NCBI RefSeq assembly: GCF_017814975.1
Contig: NZ_JAGIQA010000011.1
Span: 62,001-126,000, forward strand
Source of the DNA: Cupriavidus consociatus
Lineage (GTDB): Bacteria; Pseudomonadota; Gammaproteobacteria; Burkholderiales; Burkholderiaceae
DNA: 64,000 bases
Direction of reading: 5' to 3'
Shown here: positions 43,364 to 52,433 of the stretch, piece after piece
How positions within the stretch are numbered: the stretch's first letter is position 1
How the letters are laid out: every line of letters begins with the position of its first letter
Position numbers and translations under genes: made by a program
The notes under the pieces: model-generated
What the model saw: only the letters and a program-made list of their open reading frames with translations
Databases searched by the model: none
Told to the model about the DNA's origin: nothing

Positions 43364-44254
43364 ATGACCAAGACAATCGACAAGACCATGAGCGCGGCCG
43401 ACGTGGTCGGCCAGCTCGCCGATGGCATGACCCTCGGCATCGGCGGCTGGGGCCCGCGCCGCAAGCCGATGGCGCTGGTGCGCGAGATCCTGCGCTCGCC
43501 GCTGAAGGACCTGACCGTAGTCGCCTATGGCGGCCCCGAGGTCGGCATGCTGTGCGCCGCCGGCAAGGTGCGCCAGCTGGTGTTCGGCTTTGTTTCGCTT
43601 GATGTGATCCCGCTCGAACCGTATTTCCGCCAGGCACGCGAGCGTGGCCTGCTGGAGGTAACCGAACTGGACGAGGGCATGCTTCAGCTCGGCTTGCGCG
43701 CGGCGGCGGCGCGGCTGCCGTTCCTGCCGACGCGCGCGTCGCTGGGCACCGACGTGCTGGCGAAGAACCCGCAGCTGAAGACCGTGCGCTCGCCCTATGC
43801 CGATGGCGAAGTACTGGTGGCGATGCCGGCGATCGAGCTCGACGCGGCGCTGCTGCATGTGAACGAGAGCGATGTGCTCGGCAACACCCGCATCGACGGC
43901 CCTGATCCCTTCTTCGATGAATGGTTCGCCCGCGCCGCGCGGCACTGCTATGTGAGCTGCGAAACGCTGCATCCTCGCCTCGAGGAAGAAGACCTGCCGC
44001 ACGCCCGCAACAACCCCTTCGAACGCTCGCTGGTGACGGGCGTGGTGCACGCGCCCGCCGGTGCCCATCCCACTTCCTGCGCACCCGCCTATGGCTGGGA
44101 CCTGCCGGCGCTGAAGGCGTACTGCGCCAGCGCCGAGGCCGAGAACGGATTCGGCGAGTACCGCGACGAGGTGGTGGGCGCCAGCGAGGCGGCGTACGTG
44201 GAGCGCATCGGCGGCCTCGGCCACGTGCACGACCTGCCGCTGGCGGTACTTTGA
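43364..44254 (+). CDS. ipdA: CoA-transferase-fold ring hydrolase, alpha subunit
   Basis: The 296-residue family I CoA-transferase-like subunit has DGMTLGIGGWGPRRKPMALV near the N terminus, VFGFVSLDVIPLEPYFRQAR and IDGPDPFFDEWFARAARHCY. With IpdB it hydrolyses the last carbocyclic ring (ring D/C remnant, COCHEA-CoA) of the HIP pathway rather than transferring CoA. The gene is 5 bp after the hsaC-like gene. Synteny with ipdB, ipdC and echA20-like genes makes the assignment solid among CoA-transferase alternatives. Confidence 0.9.
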   Translation: MTKTIDKTMSAADVVGQLADGMTLGIGGWGPRRKPMALVREILRSPLKDLTVVAYGGPEVGMLCAAGKVRQLVFGFVSLDVIPLEPYFRQARERGLLEVTELDEGMLQLGLRAAAARLPFLPTRASLGTDVLAKNPQLKTVRSPYADGEVLVAMPAIELDAALLHVNESDVLGNTRIDGPDPFFDEWFARAARHCYVSCETLHPRLEEEDLPHARNNPFERSLVTGVVHAPAGAHPTSCAPAYGWDLPALKAYCASAEAENGFGEYRDEVVGASEAAYVERIGGLGHVHDLPLAVL

Positions 44255-44300
44255 TTTCGCCAACCTACCCGCCACTCCACCCGTCAACCAAGGAGCGACC

Positions 44301-45101
44301 GTGAGCGCCACTTATGAATTCACCCGCGCCGAGCTGATGATCGCCGCCGCCGCCCGCGCCTGGAGCGACGACGGCGAAGTGCTGGCAACCGGCATCGGCA
44401 CCGGACCGCGTATCGCCGCCGGCCTGGCGCGGCTTGCGCACAACCCCGGGCTGCTGATGACCGACGGCGAGGCCTACCTGGTGGAAACGCCGGTGCCGCT
44501 GGGCCCGCGCGAGGCCGGCTACAAGGTTCGCGCCAGCGGCTGGATGGGCTATTCGCGCGTGTTCGACTGCCTGTGGGGCGGGCGCCGCCACGCGCTGGTG
44601 ATGCCGACGCAGATTGACCGCTTCGGCCAGGCCAATATCTCCTGCCTGGGCGGCACGCATGCGCAGCCCAAGACGCAGCTGCTCGGCGCGCGCGGTTTCC
44701 CGGGCAACAGCATCCACCATGCCAATTCCTTCTTCGTGCCGGGGCACAGCACGCGCGCGTTTGTCGGCGGCGAAGTCGATATGGTCTGCAGCGCCGGCTA
44801 CAACCCGGCGCGCCAGATCGAAGGCATGCGCAGTTTCGTCGATCTGCGTGTGATCGTCACGGACCTGTGCGTGATGGATTTCGGCGGACCCGACCATGCC
44901 ATCCGCGTGCGCTCGCTGCACCCCGGGGTGAGCTTCGGGCAGGTGCAGGCGGCGACCGGCTTTGCGCTGGCGAACGCTTCCGGCGAAGCCTTGCCGGAAA
45001 CGGCGGCACCCACGCCGGAAGACCTGCGGCTGATTGCCCGGCTCGATCCGCACAACCTGCGCGCCACGATCGTGCGCGGCAACCCTTCCGGACGCGCGTG
45101 A
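44301..45101 (+). CDS. ipdB: CoA-transferase-fold ring hydrolase, beta subunit
   Basis: The 266-residue beta subunit partner of IpdA begins with GTG after AAGGAGCGACC. Conserved stretches include DDGEVLATGIGTGPRIAAGL, MPTQIDRFGQANISCLGG, RGFPGNSIHHANSFFVPGHS and VIVTDLCVMDF. The alpha2beta2 enzyme opens the terminal ring of the steroid-derived CoA ester. 46 bp separate it from ipdA; the next gene follows after 7 bp. Confidence 0.9.
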   Translation: MSATYEFTRAELMIAAAARAWSDDGEVLATGIGTGPRIAAGLARLAHNPGLLMTDGEAYLVETPVPLGPREAGYKVRASGWMGYSRVFDCLWGGRRHALVMPTQIDRFGQANISCLGGTHAQPKTQLLGARGFPGNSIHHANSFFVPGHSTRAFVGGEVDMVCSAGYNPARQIEGMRSFVDLRVIVTDLCVMDFGGPDHAIRVRSLHPGVSFGQVQAATGFALANASGEALPETAAPTPEDLRLIARLDPHNLRATIVRGNPSGRA

Positions 45102-45108
45102 GACTGAC

Positions 45109-45999
45109 ATGACATCGCCTGCCATCGAACCCATCAGCCTGGGCCCGAACGCCGAAGTGCTATACCAGGTCACGGACGGCGTCGCCACCGTGACCATGAA
45201 CCGGCCGCAGTTCCACAACGCGCAGAACTCCAAGATGACGTATGCGCTGGACGAAGCGTACCGGCGCGCCGCCGCGGACGACGCGGTCAAGGTAATCGTG
45301 CTGCGCGGTGCCGGCAAGCATTTCTCGGCCGGACACGACATCGGCACGCCGGGCCGCGATATCAACGAGTCGTTCGAACGCGCCTCGCTCTGGTACGACC
45401 ACGTCAACAAGCCCGGTGGCGAGCTCCTCTATGCACGCGAGCAGGAGGTCTATCTGGGCATGTGCCGGCGCTGGCGCGAGCTGCCCAAGCCGACCATTGC
45501 CATGGTGCATGGCGCCTGCATCGCCGGCGGGCTGATGCTGGCGTGGGTGTGCGACCTGATCGTGGCGTCGGACGATGCCTTCTTTGCCGATCCGGTGGTG
45601 CGCATGGGCATTCCGGGGGTGGAGTACTTCGCGCATGCCTACGAGCTGCACCCGCGCATCGCCAAGGAATTCCTGTTCCTGGGCGAGCGCATGGGCGCCG
45701 AGCGTGCCGAGCGCATGGGCATGGTCAACCGCGTGGTGCCGCGCGACGCGCTGGTGGACACCGTCTACGGCATGGCCGCCAGGGTCGCGCAAATGCCGCG
45801 GCTGGGCCTGACGCTGACCAAGCAGGCGGTCAACCATGTGGAGGACCTGCAGGGCAAGCGCACCGCGATGGATGCGGTCTTTGCCTGGCACCACTTCGCG
45901 CATGCGCACAACGAACTGGTCAGCGGCGACAAGCTCGGCGGCTATGACGCCCGCGCGATGGCGGCGTCGCAACGCACCGGAAGCGAGGACAAGGCATGA
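45109..45999 (+). CDS. Enoyl-CoA hydratase/isomerase family protein
   Basis: The 296-residue crotonase has VTMNRPQFHNAQNSKM, the oxyanion segment AGKHFSAGHDIGTPG and the second oxyanion loop HGACIAGGLMLAWVCDLIVA. A longer insertion than the standard 260-residue crotonases lies near residues 85-115. It may hydrate or isomerise an unsaturated CoA ester in HIP degradation. Placement between ipdB and ipdC supports a pathway role. Its stop overlaps the next start by ATGA. It is distinct from the EchA20-like gene at 47266. Confidence 0.87.
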   Translation: MTSPAIEPISLGPNAEVLYQVTDGVATVTMNRPQFHNAQNSKMTYALDEAYRRAAADDAVKVIVLRGAGKHFSAGHDIGTPGRDINESFERASLWYDHVNKPGGELLYAREQEVYLGMCRRWRELPKPTIAMVHGACIAGGLMLAWVCDLIVASDDAFFADPVVRMGIPGVEYFAHAYELHPRIAKEFLFLGERMGAERAERMGMVNRVVPRDALVDTVYGMAARVAQMPRLGLTLTKQAVNHVEDLQGKRTAMDAVFAWHHFAHAHNELVSGDKLGGYDARAMAASQRTGSEDKA

Positions 46000-47075
46000 G
46001 CAACGCGAGCCTGCACACCGTGTTGTGCGACTTGCTCGGCTGTCGCTATCCCATCGTCCAGACGGCGATGGGCTGGGTGGCGGACGCGAAGCTGGTCGCA
46101 GCCAGCGGCAACGCCGGGGCCTTTGGCTTCCTGGCCGGCGCAACCATTCCGCCCGGAGAGGTCGAGCAGGAAATCTTGCGCGTCAAGGCGCTCAGCGACC
46201 GGCCCTTCGGCATCAACTTCCACATGTTCCAGCCCAATGCGGACGAAGTCATCGAGATGGCAATCCGCCACCGGCTGCGCGCCGTCAGCTACGGGCGCGG
46301 CCCGGACGCGAAGATGGTCGGCCGGCTCAAGGCGGCTGGCGTGGTCTGCATGCCGACGGTGGGGGCGGCCAAGCACGCGGCCAAGGCCGTGGAGATGGGT
46401 GCGGACGTGGTCACCGTGCAGGGCGGCGAGGGCGGCGGCCATACCGGCGGCACGCCCACCACGCTGCTGCTGCCGCAGGTGCTGGACAGCGTCAGCGTGC
46501 CGGTGGTGGCGGCGGGCGGCTTCTTCGACGGCCGCGGGATGGCCGCGGCCCTGGCCTACGGCGCGGCTGGCATAGCGATGGGCACGCGCTTCCTGATGTC
46601 GGCCGAATCGCCGGTGCCGGCACAGACGCTGGAGCGCTACGTCAAGGTGCGTGACCCGGCCCACATCCGCGTGTCGCTGGCGATCGACGGGTTGCCGCAG
46701 CGGATGATCGACAACACGCTGCTGCTGGAGCTGGAGAAGGCCGGTCCGTGGCGGCGCACCTGGCTGGCGCTGTCGGCCGCGCGCAAATGGCAGGCGCGCA
46801 CCGGCATGCGCAGCACGCAGATGCTGGCGACCGCCTGGCGCGCGATGCGCGCGCAGGACTACAGCGCCGCCCAGACTTTGATGGCCGCCAACGCGCCGGT
46901 GCTGATCCAGCGCGCGATGGTGGAGGGGTGTCCCGATGAAGGCGTGCTGCCCAGCGGGCAGGCTGCCGCGGCGATCGGCGCCATTGAATCCTGCGAGCAG
47001 ATCGTGGAAGGCATGGTCGCCCGGGCGCAAGCGCAGCTGCTGGCGCTGGCATCACGGCAAGCCGCACTTCGTTGA
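45996..47075 (+). CDS. ipdC: Flavin oxidoreductase of the nitronate monooxygenase family (IpdC type)
   Basis: The 359-residue TIM-barrel FMN protein has PIVQTAMGWVADAKLVAASG, PFGINFHMFQPNADE, VTVQGGEGGGHTGGTPTTLL and PVVAAGGFFDGRGMAAALAYGAAGIAMGT (phosphate-binding loop). Annotated relatives are called nitronate monooxygenases, but in steroid islands this member is IpdC, acting on 5-OH-HIP-CoA ring oxidation. It sits directly after ipdA, ipdB and a hydratase and is ATGA-coupled to the latter. Two palindromic repeats follow before the next gene. Confidence 0.87.
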   Translation: MSNASLHTVLCDLLGCRYPIVQTAMGWVADAKLVAASGNAGAFGFLAGATIPPGEVEQEILRVKALSDRPFGINFHMFQPNADEVIEMAIRHRLRAVSYGRGPDAKMVGRLKAAGVVCMPTVGAAKHAAKAVEMGADVVTVQGGEGGGHTGGTPTTLLLPQVLDSVSVPVVAAGGFFDGRGMAAALAYGAAGIAMGTRFLMSAESPVPAQTLERYVKVRDPAHIRVSLAIDGLPQRMIDNTLLLELEKAGPWRRTWLALSAARKWQARTGMRSTQMLATAWRAMRAQDYSAAQTLMAANAPVLIQRAMVEGCPDEGVLPSGQAAAAIGAIESCEQIVEGMVARAQAQLLALASRQAALR

Positions 47076-47096
47076 TGCGCCTGGCCCTCACCCCGG

Positions 47097-47200
47097 CCCT
47101 CTCCCGCAAGCGGGAGAGGGAGAACGCAAGGGGCACTCGAAATGAATGTGGCAATTGCCAGTCGCGCCGTTGCTCCCCTCTCCCGCCTGCGGGAGAGGGG
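47097..47200. repeat. Two copies of the palindromic intergenic repeat in opposite phase
   Basis: Hairpins at 47097-47120 and 47175-47200, with the flanks CCCTCACCCCGG and CAGGGGGTGAGGGC, form an inverted pair like those at 19.9-20.3 kb. They may reduce read-through between ipdC and the EchA20-like gene. Confidence 0.7.
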
Positions 47201-47265
47201 CAGGGGGTGAGGGCCGGCGCTTCCAGCGCAGCGAGTCGTCAAAGCCCAACCAACCACAAACAAAC

Positions 47266-48099
47266 ATGACAGGCCAATCAACCATGCAACCGACCGACCA
47301 ACCGACCGATCAACCCTTCCGCATCGACACCGCCGACGGCATTGCCGAGCTGGTGATCGACCATCCGCCCGTCAACGCGCTCGACAACGCCGGCTGGCAG
47401 GCGCTGGCCGCCGCCATCGACCGCCTCGGCACCGATCCCGCCGTGCGCGTGATCGTGCTGCGCGGCGAAGGCCGCGGGTTTTGCGCGGGCGTCGATATCA
47501 AGGAGCTGTCCGCGCACCCCGAGCGCATCGTCGAGGTCAATGCCGGCAACTACGCGACCTTCCGCGCCGTGCACCGCAACCCCAAGCCGGTCATCGTGGC
47601 AGTGCACGGCTTCGTGCTGGGCGGCGGCATCGGCATCTGCGGGGCAGCCGACATCATCGTCGCGTCCGAGTGCGCGCGCTTTGGCGTGCCGGAGATCGAC
47701 CGCGGCGCCATGGGCGGCGGTGCGCACCTGCAGCGCATGTTCGGTGTGCAGAAGGTCAGGGCGATGTACTTCACCGGCGACATGATCGATGCCACTGAGG
47801 CCTACCGGCTCGGCGCGGTCGAGCGCGTGGTGCCGCATGCTGAACTGCGCCATGCCGCCATGACGCTGGCGCGCCAGATCGCCGCCAAGAGCCCGGCCAT
47901 GCTGCAGCTCGCCAAGGAAGCGCTCAACGGCGTGGAAGACGGCAACCTGGAGGACAAGTACCGCTGGGAACAGGGCTTCACGCTGCAGGCCTACATGAGC
48001 GCCGATTCCGGCGAGGCGCGCGCGGCCTTCGTCGAAGGGCGCGAGGCCAGCTTCGCCGGGTCCGGCACAGGGAACGAGGGGGCGCGCGATGCAGCTTGA
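47266..48099 (+). CDS. EchA20-like CoA-dependent ring hydrolase (crotonase fold)
   Basis: The 277-residue crotonase resembles the Mycobacterium EchA20 ring hydrolase from recall: VIDHPPVNALDNAGWQALAA, EGRGFCAGVDIKELS, VLGGGIGICGAADIIVASEC, PEIDRGAMGGGAHLQRMF and the C-terminal YRWEQGFTLQAYMS. EchA20 hydrolytically opens ring D of the HIP-derived CoA ester before IpdAB acts. Start choice between 47266 and 47284 is uncertain; neither has a strong ribosome site. The 3' end overlaps the next gene by 11 bp. Confidence 0.82.
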   Translation: MTGQSTMQPTDQPTDQPFRIDTADGIAELVIDHPPVNALDNAGWQALAAAIDRLGTDPAVRVIVLRGEGRGFCAGVDIKELSAHPERIVEVNAGNYATFRAVHRNPKPVIVAVHGFVLGGGIGICGAADIIVASECARFGVPEIDRGAMGGGAHLQRMFGVQKVRAMYFTGDMIDATEAYRLGAVERVVPHAELRHAAMTLARQIAAKSPAMLQLAKEALNGVEDGNLEDKYRWEQGFTLQAYMSADSGEARAAFVEGREASFAGSGTGNEGARDAA

Positions 48100-49255
48100 A
48101 TACACCGACGCCCAGCGCGCCTTCCGCGCCGAGGTGCGCGACTGGATGGCCGCGCACGTGCCGCGCACGCCGCTGGCGAGCTTCGACACCGAGGCAGGCT
48201 TCGCCCAGCACCGTGCCTGGGAAGCCATGCTCAACCAGGGCCGCTGGAGCATGGTCACGTGGCCGGCCGAACTGGGCGGGCGCGGCTGCGACCTGATCGA
48301 GTGGCTGATCTTCGAGGAAGAGTACTGGCGCGCCGGCGCGCCGATGCGCGTCAACCAGAACGGCATCTTCCTGCTCGGGCCTACCTTGATGGAGTTCGGC
48401 ACCGCGGCGCAGAAGGCGCGCTTCCTGCCGCGCATGGCCTCGGGCGAGCATATCTGGGCGCAGGGCTGGTCCGAGCCGAACGCCGGCTCCGACATGGCCG
48501 CGATCCGCTGCAGCGCGATCCGCGACGGCGATGACTATGTGATCAACGGCCAGAAGATCTGGTCGACGCGCGCGGTATGGGCGGACTGGCTGTTCGGGCT
48601 GTTCCGCACCGACCCGGCCTCGACGCGCCACCACGGGCTGACTTTCGTGCTGGTGCCGCTCGATACGCCGGGCATCACCGTGCGACCGATCCGGCAGCTC
48701 AACGGCCAGACCGGCTTTGCCGAGATCTTCTTCGACGACGTGCGCGTGCCGCTGGAAAACCGCCTGGCCGCTGAAGGCGCCGGCTGGCAGGTGGCCATGG
48801 CCACCGCCGGCTTCGAGCGCGGCCTGATGCTGCGTTCGCCGGCCCGCTTCCAGGAAACCGCCCGCGCGCTGGTGAGGCTGTACCAGGCCAACCGCGAGGC
48901 GGCGGACCGCGATCCCTCGCTGCGCGATGCGGTGCTGCGCGCGTGGATGGACGCGGAGGCCTACACGCTGTCCACCTACGCCACCGCGAGCCGGCTGGTG
49001 CGCGGCGGCCATATCGGCGCGGAATCGAGCACGAACAAGGTGTTCTGGTCCGAGCTGGACATCCATATGCACGATACCGCGCTGGCCATCCTGGGGCAGG
49101 CCGCAGAAGTCGCGCCCGCGGGCCAGCCGCCGGGTTCGCTCGGCCCCTGGCTGGATGGCTTCCTGTTCTCGCAGGCCGGGCCGATCTATGCCGGCACCAA
49201 CGAGATCCAGCGCAACATCGTCGCCGAGCGCCTGCTCGGCATGCCGCGCGCATGA
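48089..49255 (+). CDS. Acyl-CoA dehydrogenase, alpha-type subunit
   Basis: The 388-residue enzyme has WSMVTWPAELGGRGCDLIEW, GWSEPNAGSDMAAIRCSAIR for the FAD/acyl-CoA site, and the C-terminal YAGTNEIQRNIVAERLLGMP that completes FAD binding. It begins inside the EchA20-like gene and is followed by a partner lacking that tail, so the two likely form an alpha2beta2 heterotetramer of the ChsE/FadE type specific for bulky steroid-derived CoA esters. The exact substrate in HIP degradation is not assigned. Confidence 0.87.
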   Translation: MQLEYTDAQRAFRAEVRDWMAAHVPRTPLASFDTEAGFAQHRAWEAMLNQGRWSMVTWPAELGGRGCDLIEWLIFEEEYWRAGAPMRVNQNGIFLLGPTLMEFGTAAQKARFLPRMASGEHIWAQGWSEPNAGSDMAAIRCSAIRDGDDYVINGQKIWSTRAVWADWLFGLFRTDPASTRHHGLTFVLVPLDTPGITVRPIRQLNGQTGFAEIFFDDVRVPLENRLAAEGAGWQVAMATAGFERGLMLRSPARFQETARALVRLYQANREAADRDPSLRDAVLRAWMDAEAYTLSTYATASRLVRGGHIGAESSTNKVFWSELDIHMHDTALAILGQAAEVAPAGQPPGSLGPWLDGFLFSQAGPIYAGTNEIQRNIVAERLLGMPRA

Positions 49256-49275
49256 CGGCACCCGGGGGAAACACG

Positions 49276-50355
49276 ATGGATTTCGCATTGACCGAAGAGC
49301 AGGAACAGTTTGCCGAGGCGATCCGGCGCTTCCTGATGACCGAGATGACGCCCGAGCTGACGCGCGAGCTGTGGAGCACCGAGACCGGCCGCTCCGACGC
49401 GCTGTGGCGCCAGCTTGCCGGCCAGGGTTTGACGGCACTGCTGGTGCCGCAGCAGCAGGGCGGGCTGGGGCTGGGCGAGGTGGAATGGGCACCGCTGGCG
49501 CAGGCGTGCGGCTATTTCGCGCTGCCGGAGCCGCTGCTCGACACCGCGCTGGTGGCGGCTGGCCTGCTGCGCGATGCGCTTGCGGCGGCGCCGGATGCCG
49601 CGGCGCGCGAGCGCTGCGTCACGCTGCTGGAGCGCATCGCCGCCGGCGATGCCCGCGTGGCGGTGGCGCATCCGCAGGAGCGGCTGGTGGCCGACGCCCA
49701 TGTCGCCGACGCCATCCTGTGCGCGCACGAAGGTGCCGTCCACCTGCTGCGGCCGGACCAGGCCACGCTGACGGCGCGCACCGGCTTGGATCCTTCGCGC
49801 CGGCTGTTCGAGCTGGCATGGACGCCGGCCCCGGGAACCGAACTGATCCCCTCCGGCAGCGGCCTGTGGGAGATGGCGCTGAACCGGGGCGCGCTCGGCG
49901 TCGCCGCGCAGCAGCTGGGCCTGACGCAACGCATGCTGGACCTGGCGATCGACTACAGCGCGCAGCGCAAGCAGTTCGGCAAGGCCATCGGCGCCTACCA
50001 GGCGGCCAAGCACCTGCTGGCCGACGTGGCCATCCAGCTGGAGTTCGCCAAGCCGGTGCTGCTGCGCGCCGCCGCCGCGCTGGCGCATGGCCTGCCTGAC
50101 CGGAACCTGCAGGTGGGGCTCCATGTCTCGCATGCCCGCGTCGCGGCCGCGCGCTGCGCGTGGACCGCGGCGCGGCAGGCGATCCAGGTGCATGGCGCGA
50201 TGGGCTACACCTGGGAGCTTGACCTTCAGATCTTTACCAAGCGGGCCTGGGCCCTGGCGGGAAGCTGGGGCGACCGGGCCTTCCACAAGGCGCGCCTGGG
50301 CGCGCACATCCTGGACGGCGAGCATGACATCGGCGCCGGCGCCACCTTCGCCTGA
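49276..50355 (+). CDS. Acyl-CoA dehydrogenase, partner subunit
   Basis: The 359-residue protein starts MDFALTEEQEQFAEAIRRFL and ends with QVHGAMGYTWELDLQIFTKR, but lacks the TNEIQ tail of the preceding gene. This complementary distribution of motifs is typical of heterotetrameric ACAD pairs. The start at 49276 has GGGGGAA seven bases upstream; an ATG at 49252 overlapping the previous stop by ATGA is possible. It lies 23 bp before the thiolase. Confidence 0.85.
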   Translation: MDFALTEEQEQFAEAIRRFLMTEMTPELTRELWSTETGRSDALWRQLAGQGLTALLVPQQQGGLGLGEVEWAPLAQACGYFALPEPLLDTALVAAGLLRDALAAAPDAAARERCVTLLERIAAGDARVAVAHPQERLVADAHVADAILCAHEGAVHLLRPDQATLTARTGLDPSRRLFELAWTPAPGTELIPSGSGLWEMALNRGALGVAAQQLGLTQRMLDLAIDYSAQRKQFGKAIGAYQAAKHLLADVAIQLEFAKPVLLRAAAALAHGLPDRNLQVGLHVSHARVAAARCAWTAARQAIQVHGAMGYTWELDLQIFTKRAWALAGSWGDRAFHKARLGAHILDGEHDIGAGATFA

Positions 50356-50378
50356 ATTGCCCGATCCCAAGGAGAACC

Positions 50379-51536
50379 ATGATCATGAAAGACGCCTATA
50401 TCGTTGATGCCCTGCGCACGCCCACCGGGCGCCGCAAGGGCGGACTGTCGCACTTGCACGGCGCCGACCTCGGCGGCTTCGTGCTGGCCGAGCTGGTGCG
50501 CCGCAACGGCATTCCCGCCGAGGACTACGACGACGTGGTATTCGGCTGCGTCGACACCATCGGGCCGCTTGCCGGCAATATCGCCCGCAGCGCGTGGCTG
50601 GCCGCTGGCCTGCCGCTGACTGTGCCGGGCGTGACGGTGGACCGCCAGTGCGGCTCGTCGCAGCAGGCCGTGCACTTCGCCGCGCAGGCGGTGATGAGCG
50701 GCACGCAGGACGTGGTGATCGCCGGCGGCGTGCAGACCATGACGCAGATCCCGATCTCGTCGGCCATGCTGGCCGGGCAGGCGCTGGGCTTTGCCGATCC
50801 GTTCTCGGGCAGCCAGGGCTGGCAGGCGCGCTTCGGCGACGCGCCGGTGTCGCAGTTCCACGCGGCGCAGCGCATTGCCGAGCACTGGAAGCTGTCGCGC
50901 GAGGCCATGGAAGCCTATGCGCTGCAAAGCCACCAGCGCGCGGCGGCGGCGATCGAAGGTGGCCGCTTCGCCCGCGAGATCGTGCCGTGCGAAGGCGTGA
51001 AGCAGGACGAAACGCCGCGCCCCGATACCACGCTGGCCAAAATGGCCGCGCTGGAACCGCTGATGCCGGGGAGCTCGCTGACCGCGGCGGTGTCCAGCCA
51101 GACCGCCGACGCCGCCGCTGCGCTGCTGATCGTCTCCGAAGAGGCGCTCAAGCGCTACCAGCTCAAGCCGCGCGCGCGCATCGCGCATATGAGCGTGCTG
51201 GGCGACGACCCGCTGTGGATGCTGACCGCGCCGATTCCGGCAACGAAGCGCGCGCTGGAGCGCAGCGGCCTGCGCCTGGCCGATATCGACGTGGTCGAGA
51301 TCAACGAAGCCTTCGCCTCGGTGGCGATGGCCTGGCTGGCCGAGACCGGCTACGCGCCCGAGCGCACCAATCCCAACGGTGGCGCGATCGCGCTGGGCCA
51401 CCCGCTCGGCGCCACCGGCGCGCGCCTGATGACCACGCTGCTGCACGAACTGGAACGCAGCGGCGGGCGCTATGGCCTGCAGACCATGTGCGAAGGCGGC
51501 GGGCTGGCCAATGTCACCATCATTGAACGGCTGTAA
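50379..51536 (+). CDS. Thiolase (acetyl-CoA acyltransferase, FadA5-like)
   Basis: The 385-residue thiolase has its acylated cysteine at Cys91 (VDRQCGSSQQAV), NGGAIALGHPLGATGARL with the catalytic His, and a second cysteine in LQTMCEGGGLAN. The pattern resembles steroid thiolase FadA5 more than fatty-acid FadA, with IVEINEAFASV-type core (VVEINEAFASVAMAWL). It would release acetyl- or propionyl-CoA from beta-ketoacyl intermediates. It follows the ACAD pair and precedes an SDR dehydrogenase. Confidence 0.88.
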   Translation: MIMKDAYIVDALRTPTGRRKGGLSHLHGADLGGFVLAELVRRNGIPAEDYDDVVFGCVDTIGPLAGNIARSAWLAAGLPLTVPGVTVDRQCGSSQQAVHFAAQAVMSGTQDVVIAGGVQTMTQIPISSAMLAGQALGFADPFSGSQGWQARFGDAPVSQFHAAQRIAEHWKLSREAMEAYALQSHQRAAAAIEGGRFAREIVPCEGVKQDETPRPDTTLAKMAALEPLMPGSSLTAAVSSQTADAAAALLIVSEEALKRYQLKPRARIAHMSVLGDDPLWMLTAPIPATKRALERSGLRLADIDVVEINEAFASVAMAWLAETGYAPERTNPNGGAIALGHPLGATGARLMTTLLHELERSGGRYGLQTMCEGGGLANVTIIERL

Positions 51537-51546
51537 GGAGAGCGCC

Positions 51547-52422
51547 ATGGGCATTTGCGACGCACGCACCGTCATCATCACCGGCGCCGGCGGCGGGCTG
51601 GGCCGCGCTTATGCGCTGGCCTTCGGCGCCGAGGGCGCCAACGTAGTCGTCAACGACATCCGGCGCGAGGCGGCCGAGGCGGTCTGCACGGAAATCCGCG
51701 CCGCTGGCGGCAGCGCCCTGGCCAGCGATGACGACATCACGCAGCTGGCCACCGCGCAGCGCATCGTCGATGCCGCGGTCGCGGCCTTTGGCGAGGTGCA
51801 CGTGCTGGTCAACAACGCCGGCATCTGCCGCGACCGCATGTTCGTCAGCCTGACCGAGGCGGACTGGGACGACGTCATGCGCGTACACCTGCGCGGCCAC
51901 TTCTGCCTGGCCAACCTGCTGGCCAGGCGGTGGCGCGATGCCGCCAAGGCCGGCCGTGCTGTCGACGCGCGCATCATCAACACCAGCTCCGGTGCGGGGC
52001 TGCAGGGCTCGGTCGGGCAGTCCAACTACGCCGCCGCCAAGGCTGGCATTGCCGCACTGACGCTGGTGCAGGCCGCCGAGCTGGGCCGCTACGGCATCAC
52101 CGCCAACGCGCTGGCTCCCGCTGCACGCACCGGCATGACCGAGCAGGTGTTCGCGGACATGATGAAGGCGCCGGAAGGCGGCTTCGACTACTACGACCCG
52201 GCCAACGTCGCGCCGCTGGTGGTGTGGCTCGGCAGCGCGGATTCCGTACAGGTCAACGGGCGCATGTTCGAGGCGGCCGGCGGGATGGTGTCGCTGGCCG
52301 ATGGCTGGCGCACCGGGCCGAAAGCCGACAAGGGCGGGCGCTGGCAGCCGGCCGAAGTGGGCGCAGCGGTGGCGGGGCTTCTGGCGCAGTCTCAGCCGCC
52401 CCAGCCGGTCTACGGCAGTTGA
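51547..52422 (+). CDS. SDR 3-hydroxyacyl-CoA dehydrogenase-like (HSD17B4 type)
   Basis: The 291-residue SDR has VIITGAGGGLGRAYALAFGA, VNDIRREAAEAV, NNAGICRDRMF and Ser in NTSSGAGLQGS 13 residues before YAAAKAG. GGAGGLGRA plus NDI recalls the dehydrogenase part of the multifunctional HSD17B4/MFE-2 group, whose substrates include steroid-side-chain and branched acyl-CoAs. It likely carries out the hydroxyacyl-CoA oxidation between hydration and the thiolase directly upstream. AAGGAGAGCGCC precedes the ATG. Confidence 0.87.
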   Translation: MGICDARTVIITGAGGGLGRAYALAFGAEGANVVVNDIRREAAEAVCTEIRAAGGSALASDDDITQLATAQRIVDAAVAAFGEVHVLVNNAGICRDRMFVSLTEADWDDVMRVHLRGHFCLANLLARRWRDAAKAGRAVDARIINTSSGAGLQGSVGQSNYAAAKAGIAALTLVQAAELGRYGITANALAPAARTGMTEQVFADMMKAPEGGFDYYDPANVAPLVVWLGSADSVQVNGRMFEAAGGMVSLADGWRTGPKADKGGRWQPAEVGAAVAGLLAQSQPPQPVYGS

Positions 52423-52433
52423 GCGGCGCGGCC